A stretch of 64,000 nt of DNA from an uncultured Dialister sp. (lineage in GTDB: Bacteria; Bacillota; Negativicutes; Veillonellales; Dialisteraceae). Shown in pieces: positions 48,484 to 57,262 of the stretch. The notes under the pieces are model-generated. The model saw only the letters and a list, made by a program, of their open reading frames with translations. It did no database searches and was not told where the DNA came from. Where the stretch lies: contig OMVW01000004.1 in the NCBI GenBank assembly GCA_900314595.1, positions 38,300 to 102,299 of the forward strand, written 5' to 3'. The first letter of the stretch is position 1, and every line of letters starts with the position of its first letter. The translations under genes and the position numbers were made by a program.

Positions 48484-48684
48484 ATGGTTATAGACGAGGT
48501 CATGACGATTGCGGAAGCGGCCGGGCGGTGGCATGTCTCACCCAATACCCTGAAATCCGCCTGCCGGGGCCAGAAGGGATATCCGCCAAGATTTTCGAGA
48601 GAAGAAAGCCGTCAGTCCGGCAGGGTCTGGCTCATTACGAGATCAGGCATGGAAAGGCTCTATGGAAAAGAGGCAGGAGTGTAG
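48484..48684 (+). CDS. Small helix-turn-helix protein
   Basis: The 66-residue protein has an excisionase/MerR-like winged helix at its start (MTIAEAAGRWHVSPNTLKSAC) followed by a basic region with FSREESRQSGRVWLITRSGM, which resembles the single-domain HTH proteins found with small integrated elements or toxin-antitoxin loci. GAAGGAGG lies 4 bp before the ATG. No toxin or phage gene is adjacent; the partner may be the 41-residue membrane protein just upstream. A terminator follows. Confidence 0.75.
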   Translation: MVIDEVMTIAEAAGRWHVSPNTLKSACRGQKGYPPRFSREESRQSGRVWLITRSGMERLYGKEAGV

Positions 48685-48714
48685 GGGATACATTCTGATT
48701 TAATGGAAATAATT

Positions 48715-48754
48715 AAAAGCTGAATCTTGCTGCAGGAAAAGGTTCGGCTTTTTT
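48715..48754 (+). terminator. Terminator after the small HTH gene
   Basis: AAAAGCTGAATCTT / AAGGTTCGGCTTTTTT imperfect hairpin with T-tract. Confidence 0.82.
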
Positions 48755-49047
48755 ATTTCCTGTTTCCGAACTTTTTGAAATATGGAATTTCCAAATAAAG
48801 AATGGGAAAATCCATATTCTTACTGTAATCGGGCCGGGGCTGTGAATCTCCTCTGCCTGGCTGTTAAAAACTAAAAACTGACTACCGATTGCCATCCACT
48901 ATTTCTCCAATCTGCCTGATGGTCCGCCCTATATTTTTATCGCAGAAAAGATAGGTTTTGTGGTAATATAATGATGTATGACCATGAACTTTTCGCCATT
49001 TCTTGAGCGTTGCGGGCTCTGCCCGCGTTGGGGAAGGAGTGTTGAAG

Positions 49048-52000
49048 GTGTCTGATATCAGACGTTTGTATGTACGAAAGAAAGAAGGTTTCCGCCAGGG
49101 TGAAGAAAGCCTGACGAGCCAGCTCCGCGAGGTACTGGGGGACCGCATTGCAGGCTCTGCCATTTACCATCGTTATGATGTAGACGGACTTACTGATGAA
49201 GATTATGAAAAGGCAGTAGCCACTGTATTTTCTGAACCGCCGGTAGACAGCACGACCACTGAGCTTCCGAAAGGAGATTTTGTGCTGGGCGTGGAGTTTC
49301 TGCCCGGACAGTATGACCAGAGAGCAGATTCTGCTGAGCAGTGCTTGGCTATTGTCACCGGTAAAGACAGTGCCAGAGTGCGCTGTGCCCTGGTTTATGT
49401 ATTTGAGGGTTCCTTCATCGACGGGGATCGTGAGAAAATCCTGAAATTCCTGGTGAACCCGGTGGAATCGAGAGAAGCTTCTCTTCTTCCGGCAGATACT
49501 CTGGACCTTCCCATCGAAGAACCGAAGCCTGTTCCCACAGTGGAAGGACTCACAAAGCTGGATGATAGAGGAATTGATGATCTCATCGCATCCATGGGCC
49601 TTGCCATGAGCCATGATGACCTGGCCATGATCCGCGATTATTTCCGGGATGAAGAAAAAAGAGATCCTACTGTCACTGAAGTCAAGGTGCTCGATACCTA
49701 CTGGTCCGATCACTGCCGCCATACCACGTTCTCCACGAAACTCACCGATATCGGCGTGGAAGAAGGCACTTACAGCGCACCAATCGCCAGAGCTCTGGAT
49801 GAATATAAAGAAACAAGAATCCATATTTACGGGAAAGATACGACCCGTCCCGTGACCCTTATGGATATGGCTACCGCTGCAGTCAAAGCCCTTCGCAAGG
49901 AAGGAAAACTGGCCAATCTGGATCAGTCCGAAGAAATCAATGCCTGCACCATCAAGGTCAAAGTGGATACGGAGGAAGGAGTACAGGACTGGCTTCTCCT
50001 CTTCAAAAATGAAACCCACAATCATCCGACGGAAATCGAACCGTTCGGCGGCGCAGCCACCTGTCTTGGCGGCTGTATCCGCGATCCTCTTTCCGGCCGT
50101 TCTTATGTATATCAGGCCATGCGTGTCACTGGTGCCGGTGACCCCAGAGTGCCTCTTTCAGAAACTCTTCCGGGCAAACTGCCCCAGAGAAAAATCACCA
50201 TCGAGGCAGCCAAAGGGTACAGCTCCTATGGCAACCAGATTGGTCTGGCCACAGGAGAAGTCAAAGAATATTATCATCCGGGATTTGTGGCAAAACGCAT
50301 GGAAATCGGTGCGCTGGTAGCCGCAGCTCCGGAAGACCACGTCATCCGCCTTGCTCCCGAGCCGGGGGATGTAGTCATTCTTGTAGGCGGACGCACCGGT
50401 CGTGACGGTATGGGCGGTGCAACGGGCTCTTCCAAGGAACTGAATACGGAATCTATCGAAACCTGCGGCGCTGAAGTGCAGAAGGGCAATCCTCTGACCG
50501 AAAGAAAAATCCAGTGTCTCTTCCGCCGGGGTGAAGTGACCCGCCTCATCAAGCGGTGCAATGATTTCGGTGCCGGCGGCGTATCTGTAGCTGTAGGCGA
50601 ACTCACTGACGGCCTCGATATTAACCTGGATAAAGTCCCGAAGAAATATGAAGGCCTTGACGGGACGGAACTGGCTATTTCCGAATCCCAGGAACGAATG
50701 GCAGTGGTTGTCAGAAAAGCAGATGCTGACCAGTTCATTCGTTATGCAGCAGAAGAAAACCTGGAAGCTACCGTGATTGCCGATGTAACTGATACAAAGC
50801 GCCTCGTCATGAAATGGAGAGGTACACCGATCGTTGATATTTCCAGAGCTTTCCTGGATACGAACGGCGCACAGCAGGTGAAATCCGCCTACATCGCAAA
50901 GCCTGATGAAACAGGCTATTTCCATCCTGTAGAAACAAAATCCGTGAAAGAAACCTGGCTCAAAGCCATGGAAGATCTCAATAACTGTTCCCAGCAGGGA
51001 CTTTCTGAACGGTTCGACTCCACTGTCGGTGCCGGTACGGTGCTCATGCCCTTTGGCGGCAAGTACCAGAAGACGCCGACCGATGGCATGGTGGCTAAAT
51101 TCCCGGTACGGAAGGGCGAAACGGACAGCGCATCCTTCATGACCCACGGATTTGACCCTGCCCTTGCTACCTGGTCCCCGTTCCATGGAGCTGTTTATGC
51201 AGTGCTTCTCTCTGTGACCCGCCTCGTATCCCTTGGCGCTGACTGGAGAAAAGCTTATCTTACCCTGCAGGAATATTTCGAAAAACTGACCGATAAAACA
51301 AGCTGGGGCAAACCGGCAGCTGCCCTTCTTGGCGCTTTCCATATGCAGGAAGCCCTGGGTCTTGGTGCTATCGGCGGCAAGGACTCCATGAGCGGCACTT
51401 TCAATGATCTTCATGTACCGCCGACACTCGTCTCCTTCGCAGTGGCTCCGGGCAAAGCTTCTGAAGCCGTAAGCCAGGAACTGAAGAAGGAAGGAGATGC
51501 CCTTGTCCTCTTCGGAATGCCGAAAGACAAAGAAGGCATGCCGAATCTGGATGTATTCAAAGCACATGCTGATTTCCTCTATAAAGAAGTGCAGGCCGGC
51601 CATATCGCAGCCATGAAGGCCGTAGACCATGGCGGAGTGGCAGTCACTGTGGCCAAGATGGCTTTCGGCAACAAGCTGGGCGTGAAATTTACAGGAAATC
51701 TTCCGCTTGCCAAATTCTTTGGCAACTTCTATGGAGCTATCGTCGTGGAAACGACACCGGAACTGGCGAAAGAATTTACGAAACAGCCCCATACGAAACT
51801 CCTTGGCACCGTAGGCGGAAATACCATGGAGGCCTATGGAGAAACCATTCTTCTCGCCGATCTCCTCAAAGCCTATGAAGAACCGCTGGATCCCATTTTC
51901 CCGCGCCGTGCAAAGGGGAGCGATGAAAAGGTGCCGGCCATTCCGGACAAGAAATTCCATCCTCTCTTCTACGTTCATACAAATATCGCAAGACCGAGAG

Positions 52001-52791
52001 TCTTCATCCCCACCATGCCCGGCACGAACTGCGAAGTGGACAGTGCCCGGGCCTTTGAAAGGGCAGGGGCCGTGGCCGATGTATTTGTATTCAGGAACAG
52101 GGATTCCGCTGAACTGAAGGAAGCAGTGGAAGAAATGGCAGAACGCATCCGCCATGCCCAGATTGTCATGTTCCCGGGCGGCTTCTCTGCAGGCGATGAA
52201 CCGGATGGATCTGGCAAGTTCATTGCAGCCGTTTTCAGAAATGATGCACTGAAAAATGCCATGGAAAAACTTCTCCATGAAAGAGACGGACTTGTCCTTG
52301 GTATCTGCAACGGTTTCCAGGCACTCATCAAGCTGGGTCTTGTACCTTATGGTGAATTCAAGCCTTTGACCGATGATGCGCCGACTTTGACTTTCAATAC
52401 CATCGGACGCCATCTTTCCCGTTATGTCACCACGAAAGTGGTTTCCACGAAATCCCCCTGGCTTTCCCTCTGCAAACCGGGAGATCTCTACAGCATTGCC
52501 ATCAGCCATGGCGAAGGCCGGTTCATCGCTTCCGATGAACAGATCAGAGCCCTTGCCGAAAATGGGCAGATTGCCACCCAGTATACGGACCTTGAAGGCA
52601 ATGCCACTTACGACAGCCGGTACAATCCGAATGGTTCCTGCTGGTCCATCGAAGGCATTACTTCCCCGGACGGCAGAGTTCTCGGCAAGATGGGCCATAC
52701 CGAAAGAAGAGGCACTAATATTGCAAAGAATATTTCAGGAAATAAATACCAGCCCCTTATTGAAGCAGGCGTGAAGTATTTCCGGGGTTAA
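49048..52791 (+). CDS. purL: Phosphoribosylformylglycinamidine synthase, single-chain
   Basis: This enzyme makes FGAM from FGAR and glutamine in purine synthesis. The 1247-residue single chain joins the ATP-binding synthase part (TYWSDHCRHTTF near 227-238, NETHNHPTEIEPFGGAATC near 318-336) to a C-terminal glutaminase (MFPGGFSAGDEPDGSGK, then GICNGFQALIKLG with the catalytic Cys near 1088). It is the large-type PurL; I would expect the clade common in clostridia. The start is GTG 49048, 8 bp after AAGGAG; an in-frame TTG 6 bp upstream is too close to the ribosome site. No other pur genes are adjacent, so it is a stand-alone unit. Confidence 0.95.
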   Translation: MSDIRRLYVRKKEGFRQGEESLTSQLREVLGDRIAGSAIYHRYDVDGLTDEDYEKAVATVFSEPPVDSTTTELPKGDFVLGVEFLPGQYDQRADSAEQCLAIVTGKDSARVRCALVYVFEGSFIDGDREKILKFLVNPVESREASLLPADTLDLPIEEPKPVPTVEGLTKLDDRGIDDLIASMGLAMSHDDLAMIRDYFRDEEKRDPTVTEVKVLDTYWSDHCRHTTFSTKLTDIGVEEGTYSAPIARALDEYKETRIHIYGKDTTRPVTLMDMATAAVKALRKEGKLANLDQSEEINACTIKVKVDTEEGVQDWLLLFKNETHNHPTEIEPFGGAATCLGGCIRDPLSGRSYVYQAMRVTGAGDPRVPLSETLPGKLPQRKITIEAAKGYSSYGNQIGLATGEVKEYYHPGFVAKRMEIGALVAAAPEDHVIRLAPEPGDVVILVGGRTGRDGMGGATGSSKELNTESIETCGAEVQKGNPLTERKIQCLFRRGEVTRLIKRCNDFGAGGVSVAVGELTDGLDINLDKVPKKYEGLDGTELAISESQERMAVVVRKADADQFIRYAAEENLEATVIADVTDTKRLVMKWRGTPIVDISRAFLDTNGAQQVKSAYIAKPDETGYFHPVETKSVKETWLKAMEDLNNCSQQGLSERFDSTVGAGTVLMPFGGKYQKTPTDGMVAKFPVRKGETDSASFMTHGFDPALATWSPFHGAVYAVLLSVTRLVSLGADWRKAYLTLQEYFEKLTDKTSWGKPAAALLGAFHMQEALGLGAIGGKDSMSGTFNDLHVPPTLVSFAVAPGKASEAVSQELKKEGDALVLFGMPKDKEGMPNLDVFKAHADFLYKEVQAGHIAAMKAVDHGGVAVTVAKMAFGNKLGVKFTGNLPLAKFFGNFYGAIVVETTPELAKEFTKQPHTKLLGTVGGNTMEAYGETILLADLLKAYEEPLDPIFPRRAKGSDEKVPAIPDKKFHPLFYVHTNIARPRVFIPTMPGTNCEVDSARAFERAGAVADVFVFRNRDSAELKEAVEEMAERIRHAQIVMFPGGFSAGDEPDGSGKFIAAVFRNDALKNAMEKLLHERDGLVLGICNGFQALIKLGLVPYGEFKPLTDDAPTLTFNTIGRHLSRYVTTKVVSTKSPWLSLCKPGDLYSIAISHGEGRFIASDEQIRALAENGQIATQYTDLEGNATYDSRYNPNGSCWSIEGITSPDGRVLGKMGHTERRGTNIAKNISGNKYQPLIEAGVKYFRG

Positions 52792-52829
52792 TTCACTTTC
52801 GACAGGAAAGGTTCAGCGGCTTTTATCGT

Positions 52830-52886
52830 AATCGTGATTCGTGATTCGTGAAGGATATGGACCTTCGGAAACCAATCTTATATAAC
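52830..52886. repeat. CGTGATT heptamers with degenerate hairpin A
   Basis: Three heptamers ATCGTGATTCGTGATTCGTG (52831-52850) lead to AAGGATATGG, a shortened GGACCTTCGGAAACC and AATCTTATATA. Confidence 0.75.
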
Positions 52887-52949
52887 GGTCCTTCGGGTCT
52901 TTGGCCCGCAATTCCTGCGTGAAACGTATTCCTTGCTATTCCGTAAAAT

Positions 52950-52995
52950 AAACCCATCAGGTTCAAGAAGAATCTGATGGGTTTTCTTTTTTTAT
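52950..52995 (+). terminator. Terminator of purL
   Basis: AAACCCATCAG / CTGATGGGTTTT stem followed by a long T-tract, about 160 bp after the stop and between two repeat halves. Confidence 0.88.
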
Positions 52996-52998
52996 TTG

Positions 52999-53105
52999 GC
53001 GCGCTTCCGTGCCACCTTCACTTATCACTGAGCAATAACCGCTAACTGCCAACGGCTAATGGCTGACTGCTGACTTCTGTCCCCTATTTCCCCATTAGCC
53101 AACAG
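52999..53105. repeat. Reverse B element with heptameric arrays
   Basis: A reverse B half (GGCGCGCTTCCGTGCC, CACCTTCAC, 52998-53022) is followed by CTTATCA-type and then GCTAACT/GGCTAAT heptamers to about 53105. With 52830-52886 it brackets the purL terminator. Confidence 0.7.
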
Positions 53106-53161
53106 CTCTGAAAAAAGGTATAATGAATTTATTAAGAGAGAGTACGAAGGGAGGGAAGGCC

Positions 53162-54052
53162 ATGACAATCGAGGACTTCTATCCAAAGGAAACGGACGGG
53201 ACGAAGATGTTCTTCCTCAAGCGTTTCTTCCAGCGGTTTAATGATGACAATGTGACGGCCCTGGCGGCGGAATCCACCTATTATTTCATCCTGGGCCTTG
53301 TTCCTTTCCTGATTTTCATGGTGAATGCCATTCTTTTCTTTGCAGCTCCCCAGATGAGCCTGATTCTGCGTCTTCTGACCTATCTTCCCGCCGATGTGGC
53401 GGCCACGATGGAGCAGAATATTATCCGCATCCTGCAGGCCCGAAGCTCCATCTGGCTGATCGTCGGTCTTGCCGGTGCCCTGTGGACTTCTTCCCAGGGG
53501 GTGGATACGTTGATTCGCGCCATGGACGCAGCGTTCCTGGGGGACAGAAACCGGCAGTCCTATATCATGGTCAATGCGAAATCCATTATTTTTACGCTTT
53601 TTATTTCCTTTGCCATGATCCTGTCTCTGGGGCTCATCGTTTTTGGAAATGCCGTGGTTTATGCTATTGCTTATTATTTTAAGGTACCTGCGCTGTTCCT
53701 TGATTTGTGGACTGTGGTGAAATTTGGTATTCCTTTCAATATTGTCGCTTTTTCTCTGGGGTTTTTCTATCAGTATGCGCCTGACGGGAGGCGGTCGAGC
53801 TGGAAGCGGGTACTTGTCGCTTCATTTCTTGTGACCCTCATCTGGTTGGGACTCACTGCTGCTTATGGATATTATATCCTTCATATTTCCTCCATGGGCA
53901 TTACTTATGGCTCCCTCATCGGTTTGATTGTCCTCTTCATCTGGTTCCGCCTGGCTGCCATGGTCATTATCGCAGGGGGAGAAATCATTGTGACCTGGAA
54001 TGAGACGGCAGAACGAAGAGACAAGTATCTGGGAGTTGAAAAAGCGGAATGA
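53162..54052 (+). CDS. YihY/BrkB-family inner membrane protein
   Basis: The 296-residue protein has six membrane helices and the family motifs LAAESTYYFILGLVPFLIF near 30-48, LAGALWTSSQGVDTLIRAMD near 113-132 and FNETAERR-like VTWNETAERRDKY at the end. The family was once called RNase BN, but it is a membrane protein of unsettled function, with virulence factor BrkB among its members. I chose ATG 53162 after GAAGGGAGGG; a TATAAT at 53119-53124 serves as -10 about 35 bp upstream. It is monocistronic. Confidence 0.9.
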   Translation: MTIEDFYPKETDGTKMFFLKRFFQRFNDDNVTALAAESTYYFILGLVPFLIFMVNAILFFAAPQMSLILRLLTYLPADVAATMEQNIIRILQARSSIWLIVGLAGALWTSSQGVDTLIRAMDAAFLGDRNRQSYIMVNAKSIIFTLFISFAMILSLGLIVFGNAVVYAIAYYFKVPALFLDLWTVVKFGIPFNIVAFSLGFFYQYAPDGRRSSWKRVLVASFLVTLIWLGLTAAYGYYILHISSMGITYGSLIGLIVLFIWFRLAAMVIIAGGEIIVTWNETAERRDKYLGVEKAE

Positions 54053-54063
54053 ACCGCTGCTCG

Positions 54064-54091
54064 TAAAAGTGCCTGCATAAGGGCACTTTTT
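54064..54091 (+). terminator. Terminator of the YihY gene
   Basis: AAAAGTGCC / GGGCACTTTTTA hairpin, 12 bp after the stop. Confidence 0.92.
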
Positions 54092-54105
54092 ATATTGGCG
54101 GAAGA

Positions 54106-54161
54106 GGGATTGAGAATCAGGAATCGGGGATTGGGGCAGGCGGGAAAGGGGATGAGAAGGC
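54106..54161. repeat. Heptameric array (GGGATTG type)
   Basis: Eight 7-bp units tile without indels from 54106: GGGATTG, AGAATCA, GGAATCG, GGGATTG and four more, ending AGAAGGC. A short half-hairpin follows. Confidence 0.8.
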
Positions 54162-54183
54162 TGCAATTTCATATTTCCTCATC

Positions 54184-54228
54184 AAAAAAGCCTTTCAGAA
54201 TTGACAGCGTCTGAAAGGCTTTTTTATT
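54184..54228. terminator. Bidirectional terminator between YihY and the BASS transporter gene
   Basis: AAAAAAGCCTTTCAGA / TCTGAAAGGCTTTTTT stem with a 10-nt loop; suits the minus-strand pan operon. Confidence 0.93.
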
Positions 54229-54246
54229 AGTTTGTCAGCTGCTATG

Positions 54247-54281
54247 AGATAACTGATAACTAAGAACCAAAAACTAAAATC
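54247..54281. repeat. Heptameric array (TGATAAC type)
   Basis: Five 7-bp units AGATAAC, TGATAAC, TAAGAAC, CAAAAAC, TAAAATC end at the base before the transporter stop codon. Confidence 0.75.
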
Positions 54282-55247
54282 TTACTTCGCAGCTTCACCG
54301 GCAAAAGACTTGTTTTCCATCTCTTCTTCTTCATCCCGGCCGACACACCAGGAAGCAAAGAGGGAGCCGGACACATTGTGCCATACGGAGAAGATAGCGC
54401 CTGCGATTCCGCCGGCTGCAGTGAAGTACATGAGAGCCAGGGTGGAAGCGAGGCCGGAGTTCTGCATGCCTACTTCGATGGACATGGCGCGGATCTGGGC
54501 TCTGTTCATGCCGAATTTCTTTGCGCAGAAGTAGCCGAGAGCCATACCAAAGAGGTTGTGAAGGATAACGACTGCCAGGATGATAAGTCCGTTATCAATA
54601 ATCGTATGACCGGAGAGAGAGACTACGCAGCCTACGGTGAAGATGATGACGAGAGCAGAAAGGAGCGGGGTCACAGTGGTGACTTTCTCTACCTGCTTCG
54701 GGAAGAAATAGTTGAACCCTACGCCGATCAGGAGCGGCAGGAGGACCATCTTCACGATAGACATCATCATGGAAGTGAAGGAAATATCAACCCAGGCACC
54801 GGCAATGAGCCAGATGAGGAATGGGGTAACGAAAGGCGCCAGGATGGTATTCACCATGGTCATGGAAACGGAAAGGGCAACGTCTGCATGGGCAATGTAG
54901 GAAATGACATTGGACGCGGTGCCGCCGGGGCAGCAGCCGACCAGGACTACGCCGATAGCGATAGCCGGGGGCAGTGCGAAAACTTTAATCAGGATAAATG
55001 CCAGAGCCGGCATGATGATGAACTGGAGAAGGGTCCCCAGAGCTACATTCTTTGGCTGCTTGAAAACGTTTTTGAAATCCTTTGGCGTAAGGCTCATGCC
55101 CATACCGAACATGATGACACCCAGCATGATTGGAATATATTTTGCAAGAGGTTTCAGGACATTCGGGAAGAATACGCTGAAGATACCGATCAGCACAACG
55201 CCGACGGACATATATTTCGTACAGAAACGGACGATCTTTTGTAACAT
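54282..55247 (-). CDS. BASS-family transporter, probable pantoate/ketopantoate importer (PanS-like)
   Basis: The 321-residue membrane protein belongs to the bile acid:sodium symporter family, with about ten helices and the motifs VLVGCCPGGTASNVISYIAHADVALSVS-like near residues 101-128 and GMQNSGLASTLA near 259-270. In enteric bacteria a BASS protein (PanS) takes up ketopantoate. Here the gene lies about 120 bp downstream of panC-panD on the same strand, with no panB or panE in the window, making import of a pantothenate precursor the best guess. That assignment is inference from context; other organic anions remain possible. Confidence 0.82.
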   Translation of the reverse strand: MLQKIVRFCTKYMSVGVVLIGIFSVFFPNVLKPLAKYIPIMLGVIMFGMGMSLTPKDFKNVFKQPKNVALGTLLQFIIMPALAFILIKVFALPPAIAIGVVLVGCCPGGTASNVISYIAHADVALSVSMTMVNTILAPFVTPFLIWLIAGAWVDISFTSMMMSIVKMVLLPLLIGVGFNYFFPKQVEKVTTVTPLLSALVIIFTVGCVVSLSGHTIIDNGLIILAVVILHNLFGMALGYFCAKKFGMNRAQIRAMSIEVGMQNSGLASTLALMYFTAAGGIAGAIFSVWHNVSGSLFASWCVGRDEEEEMENKSFAGEAAK

Positions 55248-55365
55248 TTACATTCTCCTTGAGAAAAGGGGAGGAGAAAGCAATGCAAGGGCTCGTATGC
55301 ACCCTGCATGCCAGTCCTTTTGATGACCCCTGAAAATATTGTGGCGTTTCACAATGATGCGGGAA

Positions 55366-55749
55366 TCAGCCGATTTCTCTTTCCTTTTCCTGGCCTCTGA
55401 CCTTCATGGGACGGTTGTGTTCGTCCAGCATGACGACTTTCGGCTGAAGAGCGCGGGCTTCTTTTTCATCCATCTGGGCATAGGCCATGATGATGACGAT
55501 ATCACCTACCTGGGTGCAGCGGGCAGCTGCGCCATTGAGGCAGACTACGCCGCTTCCCCGTTTGCCCGGGATGGTATAGGTTTCCAGACGGGCGCCATTA
55601 TTGTTGTTGGTGATCTGTACAAGTTCACCCGGGAGGATGCCTGCAGCATCCAGAAGATCCTGATCGATGGTGATGCTTCCCATGTAATTCAGGTTGGCTT
55701 CTGTCACGGTTGCCCTGTGAAGCTTTCCATGCATCATTGTGTAAGTCAT
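55366..55749 (-). CDS. panD: Aspartate 1-decarboxylase, proenzyme
   Basis: PanD makes beta-alanine from aspartate for pantothenate. The 127-residue proenzyme cleaves itself between Gly24 and Ser25 (NYMGSITID), exactly the E. coli positions, to generate a pyruvoyl group. The start MTYTMMHGKLHRATVTEANL and the TIPGKRGSGVVCLNGAAAR segment match the family. It starts 3 bp after the panC stop and is followed by the transporter gene. Confidence 0.97.
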   Translation of the reverse strand: MTYTMMHGKLHRATVTEANLNYMGSITIDQDLLDAAGILPGELVQITNNNNGARLETYTIPGKRGSGVVCLNGAAARCTQVGDIVIIMAYAQMDEKEARALQPKVVMLDEHNRPMKVRGQEKEREIG

Positions 55750-55752
55750 TGC

Positions 55753-56604
55753 TTATGCCTCCAGTACTACGTTATCAATGAGTCTAGTCTTGCCGAATTT
55801 GACGGCCAGTGCCAGGAGCGCTTTTCCTTCAATGGTTTCGCCCATTTCAGTCAGGCCCGGCATGCCGTACATTTCTACATAATCGATGTCGCTCATCGGT
55901 TCAGTTTTGATTTCTTCAGTTACCTGGTCGATGAGTTTCTGTTTATTTCTTTCACCTTTTTCAAAAGCTTCTTTAGCATGCTTCAGGGAACGGGAAAGAA
56001 CGAGGGCTGCTTTATGTTCTTCAGCAGAGAGGTAAATGTTTCTGGAACTCTTTGCGAGGCCGTCTGCTTCACGGACGATCGGGCAGATGCGGAGTTCGAG
56101 GTTCATGAAGAGGTCTTCTACCATACGCTGGAGGACCTGGGTCTGCTGGGCATCTTTCAGGCCATAGTAAGCGCGGTCACATTCGGTGAGGTTGAAGAAT
56201 TTCGTGCATACCGTAGCAACACCTCTGAAATGAATCGGTCTGGTACGGCCGCAGAGGACTTTGGTAATCGGTCCTTCTACTTCAACCCAGGTGGGGTCCT
56301 TGTGGGGGTACATTTCTTCCGGAGCCGGGTTGAAGAGGAAATCTGCGCCGGCAGCTTCAGCAACTTTTGCATCAGCTTCCAGGGTTCTCGGATACTTTGC
56401 ATAGTCTTCGTTTGGTCCGAACTGGGTTGGGTTGACGAATACCGTGGTAATGACGATATCGTTTTCAGCCCTTGCAGCTTTGATCAGGGAAGCGTGGCCT
56501 TCATGAAGGGCGCCCATGGTTGTTACGAGGCCGATGGATTTGCCTTCCTTCTTGCACTTGTGAACGAATTCCTTCAGTTCGCTGATCTTGTGAGCAATAA
56601 TCAT
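55753..56604 (-). CDS. panC: Pantothenate synthetase
   Basis: PanC joins pantoate and beta-alanine with ATP. The 283-residue enzyme has TTMGALHEGHASLIKAAR (about 28-45) with the HxGH-type motif, VFVNPTQFGPNEDYAKYPR near 55-73, and YYGLKDAQQTQVL with a KMSKS-like stretch LAKSSRNIYLS near 184-194. It is first in a panC-panD-BASS operon. The long upstream leader ends with a terminator, so the operon is probably under attenuation control. Confidence 0.97.
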   Translation of the reverse strand: MIIAHKISELKEFVHKCKKEGKSIGLVTTMGALHEGHASLIKAARAENDIVITTVFVNPTQFGPNEDYAKYPRTLEADAKVAEAAGADFLFNPAPEEMYPHKDPTWVEVEGPITKVLCGRTRPIHFRGVATVCTKFFNLTECDRAYYGLKDAQQTQVLQRMVEDLFMNLELRICPIVREADGLAKSSRNIYLSAEEHKAALVLSRSLKHAKEAFEKGERNKQKLIDQVTEEIKTEPMSDIDYVEMYGMPGLTEMGETIEGKALLALAVKFGKTRLIDNVVLEA

Positions 56605-56675
56605 TTTTTGACATCCTTTCCTGGGAAATCAGCTTTCCCTACTGCTTTTCTGCAACAACGGGACAGGATTTCAAT

Positions 56676-56976
56676 AAAAAAGACGCACTCCAAAGAGAAT
56701 GCGTCAGCGCCTGCTTTGCCACGTGGTGACCAGGAAAAGGGCATCCGAAAGATGCCCGTATTTTTGAAATCACTGCATTCGTCTCGGTTATTACAATCCA
56801 AGCGATATGAAATTTTTGGAAACATCTGCGGTCGGTTTCTCTCTCTTTACCCGCTGCAGCTCCGGGACGGTTACTGCGCGGATGCCCGGGAAACTTTCCC
56901 ATGCAACGCGGAATCCTCATCACTTTAAGCTCCCTCCGGGATGCCCCTGTGAATTGGACGCCTGCCATGTCATCCA
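56676..56976 (-). promoter_or_regulatory. Long attenuator leader of panCD, possible T-box
   Basis: On the minus strand the leader from about 56976 runs some 300 nt to a terminator GACGCATTCTC / GAGTGCGTC with TTTTTT (56676-56705). A second hairpin GGGCATC / GATGCCC lies at 56739-56757. Just before the terminator is TGGTCACCACGTGG (56719-56732), similar to the T-box core GGTGGNACCRCG, and further up GTGATGAGGA and AGAGAGAGAAACC recall T-box stem I elements. The match is partial and the specifier codon could not be fixed. Confidence 0.5.
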
Positions 56977-56982
56977 AGGGAA

Positions 56983-57011
56983 AGAATACCGCGGCAGGAA
57001 CCTTTTGTCAA
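56983..57011 (-). promoter_or_regulatory. Promoter of the panCD operon
   Basis: On the minus strand TTGACA (57011-57006) and TATTCT (56988-56983), 17-bp spacer, about 380 bp before panC. Confidence 0.88.
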
Positions 57012-57056
57012 GATGAAATGATTAAGAAAACATTTGAAAAAGAAAATCCTTATAAC

Positions 57057-57125
57057 AAATAAGTGATAAGTGAAAAGTGGTAAGTGGTAAGTGAAGGTGC
57101 GGCGCAAATTTATGAGCGCCGAAGA
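57057..57125. repeat. AAGTGAT heptamers with hairpin B
   Basis: Five 7-bp units AAGTGAT, AAGTGAA, AAGTGGT, AAGTGGT, AAGTGAA (57061-57095) run into GGTGCGGCGC, AAATTTATGA and GCGCCG. Confidence 0.85.
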
Positions 57126-57173
57126 TTTTGCCTTTTACGTATTTGACCCGACAGGGAGATTTTTTCAAAATAT

Positions 57174-57206
57174 AAAAAAGGGCGCCCTGTATTATTAAGG
57201 CGCCCA
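57174..57206 (-). terminator. Terminator of the two-component operon
   Basis: On the minus strand GGGCGCC / GGCGCCC is followed by TTTTTTATA, about 55 bp after the kinase stop. Confidence 0.88.
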
Positions 57207-57246
57207 TGATCACGAATCACGAAGAAAGAACAACGAACAACGATTC
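57207..57246. repeat. Heptameric array (CACGAAT/AACGAAC type)
   Basis: Five 7-bp units CACGAAT, CACGAAG, AAAGAAC, AACGAAC, AACGATT from about 57211. Together with 57057-57125 it brackets the terminator in inverted orientation. Confidence 0.82.
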
Positions 57247-57262
57247 AGCACTAAATGACCGG

